64,000 nt of DNA from Drosophila miranda (lineage: Eukaryota; Arthropoda; Insecta; Diptera; Drosophilidae), in NCBI RefSeq assembly GCF_003369915.1, contig NC_046675.1, positions 9,548,001 to 9,612,000 of the forward strand, read 5' to 3'. Made by a program: the position numbers and the translations under genes. Shown piece by piece: positions 1 to 15,500 of the stretch (position 1 is its first letter; each line of letters begins with the position of its first letter). Under the pieces are notes generated by a model. It saw only the letters and a program-made list of their open reading frames with translations, was not told the origin of the DNA and searched no databases.

Positions 1-3000
1 AGCAATCGCTTTAAGCCGTGAAAGGGTTGGGTCCAAGCAAACAGCAGCAGCACAGGCAAAGGCAAATGCAAAGGAGGCGCTAACTTAACATAATGAGCAG
101 GCGCGGACCGCCATAGTCGAGGTCGGAGCTGAATCAGAAGCCAAAGCCACAGCCACATCCTCATCCTCATCCACATTCAGTAGCCACATCCACCGCCACA
201 GAAATGCCAAACAGCTGCTGCCAAAGGCACTTGATACTGGGGCATGGTAGCTGCAGCCCCACCAAAGGGCTGACTGGGTGGGTGTGGGTGCATGCTTTAT
301 AAAGACAGAGCATAAAAAATGCAAAGAAGTGTTACAAATACAAACAGTCAGGGGAGACAGACAGCCAGCCCAGCGGACAGGCAGACAGCCAGAGAGACAT
401 AGAGACAGCCAGACGCACAGCCAAGTGCAATTCATGTGGGACTCACTTAAATAAAGTGCTTTTGCATTGCCTGTCTGACTGGCTGGCTCTGCCTTTGCCT
501 CACTGGCAGGATGCGGATACGAGTGCGAATGCCGGATGCTGCTATGTGGCTGACTGTCTGCAAGACCAGCTCCATGATTATTTGAATTATCACAGGTTTA
601 TCATCCCTTCTTCCACCCCTCTATTCCACCGCACAATTCATGTGCAACATGTGAGGTGTTGGATTCATGATAATTCCTTGCACCGTTCAACTATTTAACA
701 CAAAAGCCTTTGTTGCAGGCGCTTAGTCCTCGGCTAAGCATTCAATGGAATTAAATCGTTCCTCCTAGCTTTGACTTTCTTCACGCAATGGCCTTACGGG
801 ATGTTTGTATGGGAAAGGTTCCCCGTTCTGGGGTATCTTCACGCTTGGACAGAACGCTCGTCCACCTCGAACGAAGACTTTGTAATTTGTTCCAGCTTTT
901 TTTGTTTAACCAAACTTTTTCCTTTATGCCAAAACCTTTTCAGTCCCCTACTCAGGCTTTTGTTTTTGCTCATTCAACGTTGATCGCCTCCCTGTTACCA
1001 GTTCCCAGTTCCATGTGGGTTCTTTGGACTTGTGTGCAGTTGTCATCGATGCTGTCGACGATGTCGCATCGGGTTGTCCTCTCAATTGCCCGGGGTATGC
1101 AGAAACCAATTCAACTGGAATCACAGCCAATTGAGTGTACGACTACATGGAAAAATTCAAATTGAAATCATTTATGAATGTATAATGAATCGGTGGAACG
1201 GTCGCGTAAGTAAATCTAACTAAATTTACAATAATGTATAGCTATTGGAGAGAGAGATTTCTTCTATGTTTATACTCAAATTTTATATGAGGATAAATAT
1301 CATATCTTTCACATTTTAGTTTTATTCCAACTTCAATGGAACAAAAAAACTTAATGCCAACATAATTTGATTAAACTTGTAAATGAAATACTATTTTACC
1401 CACTTTTTCCGTTCGTACCCCTCGTGGCCATAAATATGTCTGTTGCATGACAAACTATGCTTTTACCTTGCCCTTTAAAATCACTAATTAATTTCGGTTC
1501 AATAAACATTGTGCCCAGTAGGGATTGGTGTAGTAAATTCCTGGCACACCCCCAGTCCAGTCCACTCTCTCCCTTTGGCGTTTACATAATCAATATTATT
1601 ATAATATTGCCCACAAAATCATTATCGCAACAGTGCAAGGGAAAAAATCCGTCCGGTTTAATTAAAGCGGCGCTAAATGAATAGATAGTTACGGAAACAA
1701 GGCAAAGGGAAGGGGATTGTGGTCCAATGTGGGCTGAGTAGCGCCGGAGGGAGCTGATCTGTAATCAGGTCAACAACTGCCCGGTAATTTGAAATGTGCA
1801 TTAAGTCGCACGTCGGGGAATACGGATAACAAACGGAGAGCCTGCTAAGGATACGGATACACACAGAGAAGCAGATACAGATATAGAAACGCTTACAGAT
1901 ACAGATACACAACAGATACAGAGATATTTTCAATTGCAGAATGGCCGAAGAGTTGTTATTTATTTACTTTGCTCTTTGCTTTTTGCTTTTTGTTTATCGA
2001 CACGACTCCGAGGAATTCAACGAGCACTGATGAATCGCCGGACGTACGTATACGAATAAAAAATTCAGGAACGGAAATGAAAATTCATGAGAATAAAAAT
2101 CTAATCAGAAAAAACACGAGACAAAGGGGACACTCGCAGAGCCATCGGAAGACAAGACGCAGCAGGACGCCGAAGACGGCGAAATAGAAGCAGGAAAATA
2201 AGTTGAAAGGCACTTTTTGCGCTTGAGTGCTCTTGCAAAGAGTGTCGCATGCCACCGGAAACGGAAATTCACAGCCGGCCCAGGACTCTCTCGGGCACTG
2301 GCTACTTACCCTGCCGGACGGATGGGACTTGGACTGCCTCCTCCTAGCCAATGCTGGACACAGTCCCATGTCAATAGTCAGCGCAGAGAGCGACAGAGCG
2401 ACAGAACGACAGAACGACAGCAAGAGAAATACAACAGAAAAAAGTGTTGTCAAAGGCAGAAATGCAAATTCTAAGAAATTGAAACGAGTCGCAATATTTT
2501 TAAAAGCAGAAACTCTTTGTGCAAAATATACAAAGCCTCTTGCAGAAACCTCCGAATCAGAAGCATCCTCATTCAGGGCATGATTATAATTTCCTTTGGA
2601 GGGCACTCATTGGCCATGCATGCTAATAATTTGCATAAAATATGCATGTAATTACTCAGGCATTATTTGCATGTCAAATTAAAAAGAATTACTCGAGAGG
2701 GAGTCATACGCTGAAGGACAATTATGGCGTTAATTACATGACAAGGACGAGGCTAGCTGTCTCCACGCCACGCCAGGCCAGGCCAGGCCCGGACAGAATA
2801 GACCACACCATCCAATATAATATTGACAATTTGTGCCTTCAAATCAAAGACGTTGTGCACAGTTGCATTGAAGTCCAGGCTGCGTAAGACGTGGCTCTGA
2901 TTTGCATAAATTGATGTGCGGTTAACGCATTGCAGGTTGCACCTGCAGACTGCAGCTTATTAATGCAGTGTTCGTTGTCAGGTTTTAATTAGTCTAATTA

Positions 3001-6000
3001 AACGTTCTGCTGGCAGGAGCATCAGGACACCATAGGCAAGAGGCCGGGTGCCGGAGCACAGGTGTCAATCTGCACAAATTGCGTAGACAACTGGAAAAGA
3101 TTGAGTGGCAGGGCTTAATAAAGAGATGGAAATCAGTAATATTGATTGTATTGTATATTTTCCACGATTTAAATACCGTGAAAAATATAAATTTAATTCA
3201 GCTTTAAACTCGTAAAGTTTACATAAAGTATATCCAAATCTTAGCTTTAAAAGCGGTGTGTCTTGCTATGCCTATACTTTATGGCAGTGCCATTAATGAT
3301 AACACCGTTTGCTTTCGCTTGCCATCAGGAAGCGCAAGGCGGGAAGCAGGATGCTGGGGCACGAAGGCAAACTGTCAATTGGCTTCAATCAAATCAGAGC
3401 ATTAAAATCGCATTAATGCTGCCAGCGCAATAGCAACATCAGCAGCAATTTTATAAAATCTATGAAGATTGTCAGTCGGTCTGGCATGACGAAACTATTT
3501 TTCGCACGACTAAGCAAAGCGGGCCAAGAGCTGCGCGCCCCACGCAAGTTGATGCAATGGGGCGTTAACGATAAAATGATTAGCTGCCACTGCCACCCCA
3601 ACGTGGCGCACTCGAAGCGCTCCAGGATGCAGTGTGGGTGGCAGGGCGAAGATAAGTTGTTAAGTAGTTGGGCGTTCGCATGCCCCGCGCATAGCAAAAA
3701 ACAAATGAAACTTAATGAACTTTGCCAGTGGCGGGCGGGTGGTGCTTGGTGCGTGTAGGAGGTTGAAGCTGAAAGGATGGTGGCATGTGTCTATGTGTGC
3801 TGGGAAAACAACATTGACGCCAGCGAAATTTATCCGAACAAATGGCAGGCACTTTGCAGTGCGAGAGCGGAATCGTGGCAAGTCTGCCATCGCAGCACAT
3901 AAGCTTCATCTAGTAAATTGATGCATGCACTCGACCCCGCTCGGCGCAGTGCAGCGCATGGGGCACAGCACTCGTAATGGCTGCAATAACCGCAGCCGAA
4001 TAAAATTCAATCTGTGAAATGCTCTCTTCGCTTGCATTTTATGCTGACAATCTGCAAACATAAGTGCTTCGAAGCAACCAGTCTGAGCATCAGCATCAGC
4101 ATCGGCATCAGCATCAGCCTTAGCCACAGTCACAGGCTCCGCCACAGCATCAAGTTAAAAAGCACTCAGCGAGGAGCGAGAGGCAGGAGCAGAGGCGGCG
4201 TATCGTATGTAACTCCGGAAATGGCAAAAGACATGGTCCCAGCATCCAGAATGCAGCAAGCAGCATACAGCATCCAACCATCCACCGACAGCCACCAACA
4301 GCACCAACAACCAGCGCCATTTGCGCCCTCCACTGCATCAGCATCAGCGCATTATTGGATGATTTATTGACGTCGATATGCTTAGTTGAGCAGCATGCAG
4401 GCAGCCATTTTTAGAGTGTCTGCATGCGTGCCCCGCACATAGTCACACACACACACACAGCACACTCATTCGGACACAGTTACCGACACACACAAACACG
4501 TAGATACACTCGTGCTAGCACACACATGACTCTACATTAGCCTCATTAGGCGGATGCATCGGCGGCACCAGGGCATACAACAACAACGACGCTATCTTTC
4601 ACTGTAACGTTTTTCTTTCTTTCCTTTTTTTTACAATGTTTTTGGATTTTTCGGCTCTGTCTCATCGTGAACATATGGGTTTAATGTTCGATTGGAACAT
4701 GTCACATTAAAGATTGGGCACGCGCCTCATCCAAAATGGCATTTGCCTGCAGGGGCAGAACCATCGAACTGTGCATACAAATTTTGGCTACGCTACGGGG
4801 CGGCGATAACGCTCATATGCAAGCACTAATGCCTTTGGAGGGTAATGGTAGTAATGCTGTGAAGGCGACGCCGTTGCCAGCATAAACTAATTGCATGCGA
4901 GATAGGGAGAAGAAATTGGTTTGTCCCCTGGGGGCCCGGCCAACCGATGATCAATGAGCGGGGTAGCCGTAGTTCCCCGAGGCAGTGCAATCGATTGCTT
5001 TATGCACGTCGAATGTTTGCGTCTTGCAAAGCCATAGAAAATACATTTTCCAGATGCTCTGGCTGGCGGCGGCTGCAGGACGACAACACATACACACACA
5101 TCCGCTTTCCAAATATTTGCTTCCGTCAAATCAACAAATTCATACATTTCTGATGGCATTGCAAATGGGGCTCTGTGGCCCCGCACTCCCCATGTATGTG
5201 CTGTCAGCAAATTTCATTTCTTATTGTCAATTGAGGAGTGATATGCTTTTAGCAATATGCAACAAACGGAAATGCACACTTGCGATTTTGTAGCGGATGT
5301 TGTCGCCAGAGAGGAAGTGGCTGGCTGTGGAAGGCGGCGAGAATTCGTTGCCATTATTTATGCAACACTCAATTGAGAGCAGCCTGGATTTTGCACTTCT
5401 TCGATGTACTCCAGCAACGCGTTCTATATATATGTACATCGAATTTTTCGTTGGGTTCTAAAGCACTAATGAACAAAAGCGCATCAGCAAGTTGGCTGAT
5501 GGCTTTGATTGCCATTATTATTATATGACGGAACAAAAGCGTTATGCAACGAACCAATTTGCAGCTCATTGTTCGGACCAGCCTCAGAGCCAGCTTGTAT
5601 AATTGCCGGGCAAATTAAATAACTCAATTTGCCTTCAGCTGGTCAATGGATTGGATTTGTGTTTTATTTAAATGCAATTCTGTTACTTCCACAAAAGCGA
5701 AACGGAAAGAGAGAGCGAAATAAGGTAATAGCAAGGACAGCGACAGGGACAGGCAGCATCAGCCCAGGAAAAATTGGAAAAAGCACTCTCGCTGATTGCG
5801 TTACTTAAGTTGGCCAGAAGAAGAAGGCCAAGTCGGCCCCGACTGACTGCAAGGGCGTCTGATTTATCACCAGGAACAAAACGTGAGATAGTTGCCGCCA
5901 GTCAGCATTGACAGAATATATATAGAAGTACATATACTGGGCATGCACACCCATGGGTATCCATGGCCCACAGGCAAAGACAATCAAAGTTAGCACGTGT

Positions 6001-9000
6001 CGTAAATACGTTTATAGACGAGTAGGAGTAGGGGTACTAGTAGGAGTAGGAGTATCCAACAAGAACCAGCATTTGTATGTGCATATTTATGCGAGACGCA
6101 GCACTTAAGTAGGTTCACCTTCCACCACCACCACCACCCATGCTACAGGTGAAGATGGAGTGTGCCGACAGGGTAAAGTTTAATTGAAAAATCTTTCTCA
6201 CGTGGAGCAACTGTTTCTGAAAGTTTTCTTTCTCTCGAGACCTCTGATTCAGCTGTTCATAAATACTTCTCTTCTAGTCTACCTTTAAATTTACACTCGG
6301 TGTGCGTTGTAGGTATCAGGGCATATTGTATTGGTGTCTAATATACGACAGAAAGAATAAAGTTTCTTTTTCTACCACTTGCTTGTACGGTAAGTGCTGG
6401 TTGGTTTTGGAGTTTAGAGATCTACCTGATAACCTAAGTGTATAATAATTAATTATGAGCTTCGGGTATCCCATAATCCCATAAAATTCAACTTTTAAAA
6501 GAGAGAACAACCATACGATTTTGTTCTGTTTTTTTATGTTCAACACCCTGGGACATAATCCCATGCCCTGCTCTGTAGCTATGTACTATATGTTACCCCA
6601 TGATGACAGATGTTTTATTCCCACATCGCAACGATTTGTAAAACCAAACACCTTCCCACATACGGAGTGTCCTTGTGGTTGGATGAAGGTCCCGCTGCTC
6701 CTGCAGGGTGGAAGACAAATAAAATTGTTCGCTTTTCAAGATTTCATAACGCTTGAATAAACTCGAATGCCGCCATCGACATTGTCGTCTCTTTAGGAAC
6801 TCGTTAGCATGGCAGGGGGTTGTGTTTTTGCGTTTGTTTTCGGCTCTTGTTGGTTATACGGTTTGATTCATGTGCCGGCTGTTCGGTATGTGGGCTTCCG
6901 ACTCGTTGTCAGTTCAAATAAAACTCCCCAAAGTTTCCCATAATGAGCCTCAAAGGTCCCAACACTTCGAGCACAAAAACGCAATTAAACTTGGGCAGCC
7001 GCTGCCCAGCCAGTGAGGTAAACTTTTCACCAAATTGACAGCTAATTAATTTGCCAATGAGCTGAGAAAATTAGTCAGAGGTTGGTGCGTAGGCGAGCAC
7101 CTGCCAAGCTGACTGACTTATTTGCAAATTGGCCTCTTAAGTGTCTCTGGAGGATGCGCTTTATGACAGTGACAATTGGAGCTAATTAAGCAGGATTATG
7201 CAGGGGCCAAGTTGAAAACTGTCTGGACAGCGCTCTTGAGCGCCTTGGAAAATAAATGAAATTCGTGAGTTGTTTGCTGAGCATAAATTTCAGCATTAAC
7301 ATGCTCATTGCTCGACAAACAGCAGCCGAACACGGACATGGACTGAGTAGGGACACGGACACGGACACGGATATGGAGAGGGATGAGGAATGAGGAATGA
7401 GGAAACGACTCGTTTTCGCAATTTACGATGCGTCGATTGTAATAAATTAGCCAAAACTTGTTACGCAAACGGAAAATGCCAATAAAAATGTGTTGGAAAA
7501 ACGGAGGCTAATAAATTCTAGACCTCCCTCATCTGGCTAGTCTCAGCTTGCGAGTTTAAAGCTGAGCAAGGAGATGGAATCCAGTTACCAAAAAAACCAA
7601 ACAGCAAACACCCAACTGGTTAGCCAGAATCCGAAATACCAATCAGTTTAATTAAAGAAAAAATATCCATTCAATTTTATAAGCAGCATGGGGAGAGAAA
7701 GGGAGAGGGAGAAGGAGTGGGAGTGGGCAATCACTTAACCAAGTTTTCGGGGCACACATTGCATTAGTTTTATTTGCACAGCGCTCAAAAACGCATTGCA
7801 CTTCAGAAGCAAATCAATTGAATTGGCGCAATGTTGCCAGCCAGCCAACTTTGACTGCAGAAGCAGGATAAAGGTGCAGTAGGAGCAGAATAAGGATCTC
7901 ATTGTTGCACAAAACTTTAAAAAAACTTTCGAGTGCCCATCCAACTTTACTCCACTCCGTCTCTCTCGCATCCCATTCAGTTGACTTTGAGTGGCTTTTG
8001 GTGTCTTTAATCTACTTCAGCCAGTCAGAGAGTCAGCCAGTCAGTCTGTGAGTCTGTGAGTCGCCGTTGGCGTAGACATAATCATTTTGCATATTCAAGT
8101 TCTGGCTCAGTTAATAGGGGAAACTTACGAGCACGAGCACGGGTACGAGTATGAGCCACAGTTTACTTTGCCATCAGTTTTACATTGCAGCTTGAATCAG
8201 AGTTACTCGTTGCACTACGTTTATTTGCATTTGAAATGCACTTCTGCCGGCTCTCAATTTATTTAACATTTAATGATATTTTTGTTCGCCAGCACTTAAC
8301 TTCTGATAAGCCATAAAAGTTCTGTCGCCGACAGCCCATGGGAGTACACATCGTAATCTTCGTCTTTCGAGAGCTTTTCAAAATGCATTGATTTCATATT
8401 TTTTTGCACTAAGTTGTCTTTCCGTACTTATCTAATGGCCCTGTTTTCTTGTGTTCTGGTGCCCGGACTAATGTGCAGAATTTGAAATTTGCTCTTAGCA
8501 GTTTGGGGAAATGTTCAATTTAGTTTTCCCTGTCAATACGTATCGACCCAAATAAGTACATACTCGTTTATTAAAAGCCTCACTTCGGGGCTTTTTGAAT
8601 AAATGTCTGCTTTAGAGTTTGTCAAAGCACCTTTCAGTGCGACTTAAGTTTCAATTCATGAAACTAAATCAATCGTAAGGTATTAATTCAAATTGAATAT
8701 TCAGCAGAGGATTATGAAGACTTGAAGAAGCACTCTGACGAACAGTAACAATGCATTCAAGCTAGAATCTAGTTTGACCTAATAAGGAAAGATGGCATGT
8801 AATATGTAAGCATTAATTTCTGCTCTCTGCATATCCGGTAAATCGCTGTTGAATGGTTGAACAAATCACGCATACGCAACGATGGCCATCAGCCATGTTG
8901 GGGACTCGTAATTAAATGTCGTAACGCACAAAAATATCAGCTTTCAATACACTCCCTCGTGCACACGGACAAATTGGGTTTTTATTCGGTCCAGTACCAA

Positions 9001-12000
9001 GAGAATAGCAGTACGAGTACGGGAACAATAGCAGAAACTGCAGCTGGCAGCAAGTAAATATTTATGAAATTTTCCCAACAAACAAAATCTAACTAAGGCA
9101 AATAAATGCCTGGAGGCATAACCGTATTATAAAGTGCAATCGGAGCCTTTACGCACACACACGCCATGAATAGAACGGGGGTGGGGTTGGAGAAAGATAC
9201 GGATAGAGGAAGACACGTGCTGCCCCAGAGGACAATGTGACCGATATGCAAAAGTTCCGACCACAGCAACGACAAAGTTGAACCGAAGGATGTGATGACA
9301 TTGTCCTTAGACAGTTACCTGTGATATTTTGTGAAATGCCCAAGGAAAACAGAGACCCGGCCTGCGACAGCTCCAATATTCAGTGGCGATTGGGTTGGAA
9401 AGGACCGGAGCTGGGCAAGAGAGAGGGTCGGCTCGAATCATCTGCACATACTCGTATAAACAGGATTATGTGTCTCGGGGGGGTTATGTAAGTAAGCTTC
9501 CGTTGTAAATTGATTTTGTAGCAAGCCGGACACACTGTGGGAAAATGAAAAGGATTTTATCCACTTATTGTTGCATGGGGCGGCCAGCACGGCCCGGCCA
9601 CTACCTGAAACTGAAACTACAAGTCTCCGACCGGACCGATTCGTTTGCGCAAAAGCTGAATATCAGACGAGTATGCTGCTCCATAGCTGGACCATAGTTG
9701 ACTCGAGGGAAGCTGCTGCGGAAAAGTGCCTCGATTGAAGGATATACTTATTTGGGAGAATGCGAAAATATTTTTAATTTTGGCATAGCTCTGATTTGAT
9801 TGTGTCTGAGTCTGGGGCCAATCGGAACCGAGGGCAAGCTTTTGTGGATTCCATGCTTTCCCTGTGCATTTTCCTTCTTTCCTTTTTTTGGTACATTCTG
9901 CGGACCTCAGACAATTTTTCGATTTGTTCGTTTGACATCTGCTAGATGGCTGAAAGACGGGTTGTCTCCATTTCTCTGTATCTCGGTCTTCCTCCATCTC
10001 CATCTGTACCCTTCGGTCTGAGTCGCTGTCTATGCTTTTGATATTGATGTCCTTTGAAGTGTTTTCAATTAGTTTGCATTTCGCTTGTCGCTGTGCCTTC
10101 CCAGCCATCCTGTGCTTTATTTCTGTGTAGTCGAGGACAGCCGGCTGGGGACATATTAATAAAAGAACGAATACTAAAGGAATGCTCTGCTGGCATGTCC
10201 TGTGCCCCACCAGATGACCGTCTGTTCAATTAGCAGTCTACTCTGGCTAAGTCGTGTCCGCCCAGGACTTGTCAGCTTTGCCTTTGCCCCAAATGAGTTT
10301 CAAAGGCAAAAGGGGAGGAAGCTGCAGCTTCAGCAACTAAAGGACCCTGCCTGGACATGTGTCCCCAATTGGCGCTCAGTCGGATTAGCTGCTTTCTGCC
10401 ATCTCGATCTCCCTTGCGCCTGCCTGGCTGCCCGCCTGCATCCTTCTCCATGTATATTTCGCATACGAAAACTGTGAACAGGTGGCAGGTGACAAACATT
10501 TACGTAACCTGCTCTTCTTTTCGCCTTTCAGAGGGCCATAAATATTTGCGCTGGCTAATTCAGTGAGCATCTGTGTCGGGCTGATCTTTGCCATTGTTGC
10601 TGCATAAATTTAGTGAGTCGTGAATGGGCTCTGACCTCTCTCGAGGCCCGCTCTCCTCTCCTCTCCACCCGGCCGTCAACATAATTTACTTGGACTTCCG
10701 CTTTGGCTCACTCTCCCCTACTGTACATATTTTATGCCTTTTATCATAATTTATGCGTTGATACTGCAAATGCATAAAATTAAATTCAATTCGAACGCAC
10801 ACACATGCTCCACCCCCCAAGCCCTTTCTATTGCATCTATTGTGTTTGCCGGACACACAGACTGCTCAATGCATTCAAATTTGATTTAATGTAATGCCCA
10901 CTCCGGTCACGCCCCTTTTACTGACCCTAGTCGAGCTGGACTGGACGGCACTGTACCATTTTTAGCTTAGTGCAAATGACGGCACACAATTTACATAAAT
11001 TGCGTTTAATGTATGTACGCTGGATATGGAGTTGGATATGAATATTCCGGTCAGAAACGGCAATGCAAAATGAGCTCGTACGTGGCTGATTGGATAATTG
11101 CCGGTAATCAGCACCAAACGGTTATCCAACCGATACGAAATTCGGCCAGTTCGAATACAATAAATAAAATGTAGCTAATGCATATTTTCAAATGAGATAA
11201 ATTACATTTATATGGTATCTGCATGAATAACTCTAATGATATTTTGTTCGGAAATGACTTTAAAATGTTGAACTTGACTTCGTATTATGGTAGTATGGTA
11301 AGAGTCCCTTGAATAAAAAAATTTTTTAAGTATCCTTTGGTCGCTCTCTTACCATATATATATCTTTTAATGTCTTTATATCCCAACAAAAACGGAATTA
11401 TTTAATTAAGTAGCGAGCATCTCTCCCTATTTCGCTTCTAGTTCTATTTTTCCTCCCTTTGGCCGTCATTCCTCTGCTGCCCATTTTATTGAATTCGTTC
11501 GTGCAATAAAAATTTATTTGCAGCTTCCCCCACGCCTTGACTTACCAATCCAATCCTGCTCGGTCCACGTAGACTGGACGGATGACTATAAAGAACTTGC
11601 AGAATGAGAAAAAGGAAATCGTGGAATGAGGATGAAAGCTGATGATTTTATCACAGCCAGCAGTTTTTCAGCTTGATCTGTGGCAATGGTCTTTTATTCA
11701 ATTTGCGCGCCTCATTCAAATTGTTTGCAATGGAAAAGAAAGAATGAAAGAAACGGAAAAGTTTTGACCGCCTTTTGAACTTTTTGGCCTGGCAGCCGAT
11801 GTGTTATTGAGTCGGTAAATCGCCAGGCAGTAGCCGGTAGCCAGTAGCCAGTAAAACCCCAAGAGCCAGCTGCTTTAATTTTAATTTAAACGGAGTCGAT
11901 AAATGTGGGCCCAAAAAAGCTGAGCAAAGCACACAACGAGGCGCCACGGGGCGCATAAAGCGCGGCATTAATTTGACAGGCAACGTCTGGATGCAGGCAT

Positions 12001-12153
12001 GTGTGCGAGGGCGAAAGGGGTGAGAAACTGTTGCTCTGGGGCACAAAAAAAGAAAAAATCTCATGAGTAACTTAACGCTTCGTGAGGCATCAGCGTGGGG
12101 GAAGCAAGTGATTTCTGATTCCCCAAAGATGGCCACAGGCTCAAGTCGAGAAG
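1..12153. other. Gene-poor DNA, no supportable gene
   Basis: No open frame here has convincing coding character, splice sites in register, or a recognisable domain on either strand. The sequence is typical AT-rich Drosophila intergenic or intronic DNA with simple-sequence patches: CATCAG-type repeats near 4085-4125, a CA run near 4447-4460, a CCA run near 6124-6139 and GACACGG-type repeats near 7340-7372. It could be the intron or flank of a large gene lying outside the window. Confidence 0.6.
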
Positions 12154-12258
12154 ATGGCTTTGCCAGCGAAATTTGATATTGAAAAGCGCTTTTGGATTTT
12201 CCTTTCAGTTGACAGCACAAAATTTACGTTTATTTTATCAGAATCACACAATTCCGGC

Positions 12259-12549
12259 ATGGCTCTCATCTACTATGATCGCAGCATCAATAGTCCCCTC
12301 GAACTCATCCTAGCTGGGCTCCGCGAGAGTTCCCAGGCCACCTCCTTGCAGGAACTGGGTGCCTTTGTTGCCACCAAGACCAGCTTTCCCGCCGAAGTCT
12401 GCTACAAGATCATACGAGAGGCCCTCAAGGAGGGCATGGCATGCAAGACCATAGGACAAGTGGGCGAGCTCTACTACGCCGTGCCGCCCAAGCCTCGCCG
12501 GCTCCCGGCACGGTCCAAACCAAAGCCGGCGGCGGACTGCGATAATTAA
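12259..12549 (+). CDS. Small conserved-looking protein, possibly DUF4777-like
   Basis: A single-exon frame of 96 codons starting MALIYYDRS and ending at TAA 12547-12549. The first 75 residues look like a compact winged-helix-like alpha/beta fold: a leucine-rich helix (LELILAGLRE), a second helix (SLQELGAFVA), a third (AEVCYKIIREALKEG) and a strand ending GELYYAVP. A short basic proline-rich tail follows (PPKPRRLPARSKPKP). This layout resembles the small Drosophila DUF4777 proteins, but I recall that family only loosely, so no function is given. The frame stays open upstream to an ATG at 12154; I chose 12259 because the upstream residues are poor in structure and the following sequence is GC-rich and codon-biased. 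The gene stands alone, with no close neighbour on either side. Confidence 0.6.
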   Translation: MALIYYDRSINSPLELILAGLRESSQATSLQELGAFVATKTSFPAEVCYKIIREALKEGMACKTIGQVGELYYAVPPKPRRLPARSKPKPAADCDN

Positions 12550-15500
12550 TTCATAATGCGCAGAGTATCCGCTCAAGTGGGCCAGAAGTGCAGAGCAAAC
12601 ACTTTATTAAAATTAAAATTTATCTAAATTGCGACAGCCAGCTATTCTCTCCGCAAAGTACTTAAACAACTTCGTCGGGTTTGTCGGTCTGTCTGACAAT
12701 GACGAAAGGGTGGCTTCCACAAAGACTGAGACTGCATCCCTCTTGTGGCACTCACTCCTTTGGTCTGCCTGCCAGTCAGCAGCGTCTTGTGTATTTCAAA
12801 CGTCAGTCTTGCCGTTGAGACGCGTGGAAATTGAAAGCTCCACTTTCTTTGTCTCAGCCAGGTGCAAAACTCCCAGAGATGCATGTGCCCATGGGGAAGC
12901 TAGGGCGGGATCTTTACATTTTCAATGTGTCACTTTGATTTATTATTTTCGACAGTCCTCCCCACAGACACCCACTTGCCGTGCGCTTAGGGAGCACACT
13001 CTGCCCCAGTGGAGTCATGGGAGCATAAGCATCCGCAGCCGCATCCGCATCTCCAACCACATCCGTGTGTAACTGTGTGCGGTTGGCCAGGGAGGACGCA
13101 ACTCGTGCACAATTTTTCATTTCCTTTGCATTTTTTACACGCCCCTGCCACTTTCCGTTCTTATCTCATTTATTTATTTTACAATTAGACAAAGTGAAGT
13201 GCACTTCCAGAGAGCCGGAGAGAACAGCTGCAGTTGCCCTGGCCGGGGTTGCAATAGCACAGCACAGCACAGCCATCTGCATGTCCGCGTCCATGTCCAT
13301 GTCCTGTGATGGCAGCACGCCAGCAAGACTGCTCGGATGGGATGGCCTGGCCTTGTGGCTACTTTAAATCAAAAGCTTATGGTTGAAAATGCTTAAAATT
13401 AACATTAAGGCCTAAGTATGCCATTGGCATGGGCATAGGCTCAGGCGCACAGATACGAGATACTTTCCTGGCGTGGTTGAGCAGGCAGGAAAGCAATAAT
13501 CATAAAAGTAGCCCGCATGCTCGGTCGCCCTGCCTCTGCTTCGGCTCCCCAATTTCACCCACCTTTGGCTCAAAGTTTTCACATCGACAGAGAATGTTGC
13601 GCCGCCAAAAACGAAACAAATGGCAAATGGCCTGGTAGAAGAAACACTTAAGCACAAGGTAAGTGAAAACTCAAATAAAAAAGGAAAAAAATACCAAAAA
13701 GAAAGCAAGGAACAGAATACGAAAGTCAATATTCCGACAATAAGATACCCTGATCAGATTTTCTTTATACAAAACCAGACTTACATCCACATTCTCCTAC
13801 AGGATGTATTTGTATTAAAAAGTACGGAAATATGCACATAGTCCTTTGGGCTTGTCTTCGACTTTTCCTTTGGGTCCGCTCTCCGAACAACAATCTACTC
13901 AAACAATATACCCTTCTACTCCACGAGCACGGGGTATGTATAGAAAGAGGAAAACTTTTACAATGCGCAAGCGGAGACTCAATGCTGCCGTGGATGCCCC
14001 AACTCGCTTGAAGGCCAGCTATTTTCGGCCAGCTGACAGTAGCGGAAACTCCAGGCTCATCGGATTCAATATCCCGTCAGTAGAGGCTTACTTTAAAGCA
14101 ACTTTACCGAGCTGCACTGGGCTGCTGTGCTACTTTAATTCCGATTTCTCTGGTTGGTTGTTGTCTCTGACGCTCTACTTGCTGCGCCTCGGGGCTGTGC
14201 AATGGTTTATTATTGTGGCGTCAGCTCTTTGAAGTGCTTTGGCCAGCATAAATTGTGATTGCAAAGGGCCGACGGGGAATGGCTTGACACTTATTACTGC
14301 CTGGCTGGGGCTGGACTTGATGCTGTTTCAACAGTAGGGATGGTGTTGTGTGGTGTATAAAGTCTGGTTCGTTACCATCAAGGATCAGCCGTTTGGCAGT
14401 TCGATTTTGAAGCTGTGTATGTCTAATTGCGATTTCAGGTTCACTGGTAGCATCTCGACTTTAAGTCTCCAGCTATGTGACCCAAAACCCAAAACAAGAG
14501 GCGACGACTCTCTGAACATCTGAACAGCAGCAAAAAAAAGAGAAGCCAAGCTCTACGGCAAGCTGCAAGTTTTCATTGCATTAGCCTGGTCGGGCAAAGT
14601 TGAAATGTCAACGCAAAGTCACACAGATACACACAAGCACCAAGGCAGAGATTCATCGAGACACCCAGACACCCACTGACCATCCGGAGTCGAAAAATTT
14701 TTGAAATGCGACCCAATTTTGTCGTATCGCAACATGGCAGAGTTCGACACATTTCCGCACATAGCCAAAGAAGGTGGTACGGTCGGGTGTGCTGGCTGAC
14801 ATTTTGTCGAGCTATGCATTTTGGACATGTGCATGTCAGTGCATTCTCTCGTTCTCCTCACCCCTTCTAGTGGCCCAGTTAAGCCATCCACCCATCCAGA
14901 CATCCAGCGCTCACCGTCAGTTCAATTTATGTCACACGGGCACACTCACACAGCACACACACCACACATATCCACACACCATACACACACCCACACTCGT
15001 GTGTTTGGTCTTGCTAATTAACAAACGTTTGGTCTAATTCCGAGCCTTGGCCGCTTTTCGGCGTTCAGGCGACTAATTACACTGTGACTAACGTAATCAA
15101 GTGAGATGACAGGTCAGTTCATCAGCGGAGGGTAAATCGCTTTATTTAATTTCCGACTCAATATGTAAATAGTACTTAACAATTGAAAAGGTAAACGTGG
15201 GACAACACACACAAAAAATAAAACACAAAACCCGCTAAAATGATTTTGTTTAATTGCAATGCCACAATTCGTTGATTTTATGGCTGTTTAAAATGTTTTT
15301 GCCATCGTTTCTCCCCCCTGGGTATTTGAGTCGTACTGATTTCCATTTCAATATTTATTAACAAGCATTCCAGCAAAGAGTTATCCGCGTTACAATGAAT
15401 CGAGTACCATAAATATAATTTGAAATTATTTCAATGGCCAATAGGAAACTCTGTGGCCAAGAGGCCAATGAATCCGCATGAGTGTAAGGCCAAAAATATG

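Noticed and set aside
9617..10210. 197-codon minus-strand frame with a hydrophobic start
   Set aside because: No domain, ordinary composition, no promoter or relative visible; a frame of this length can arise by chance in a 64-kb window.
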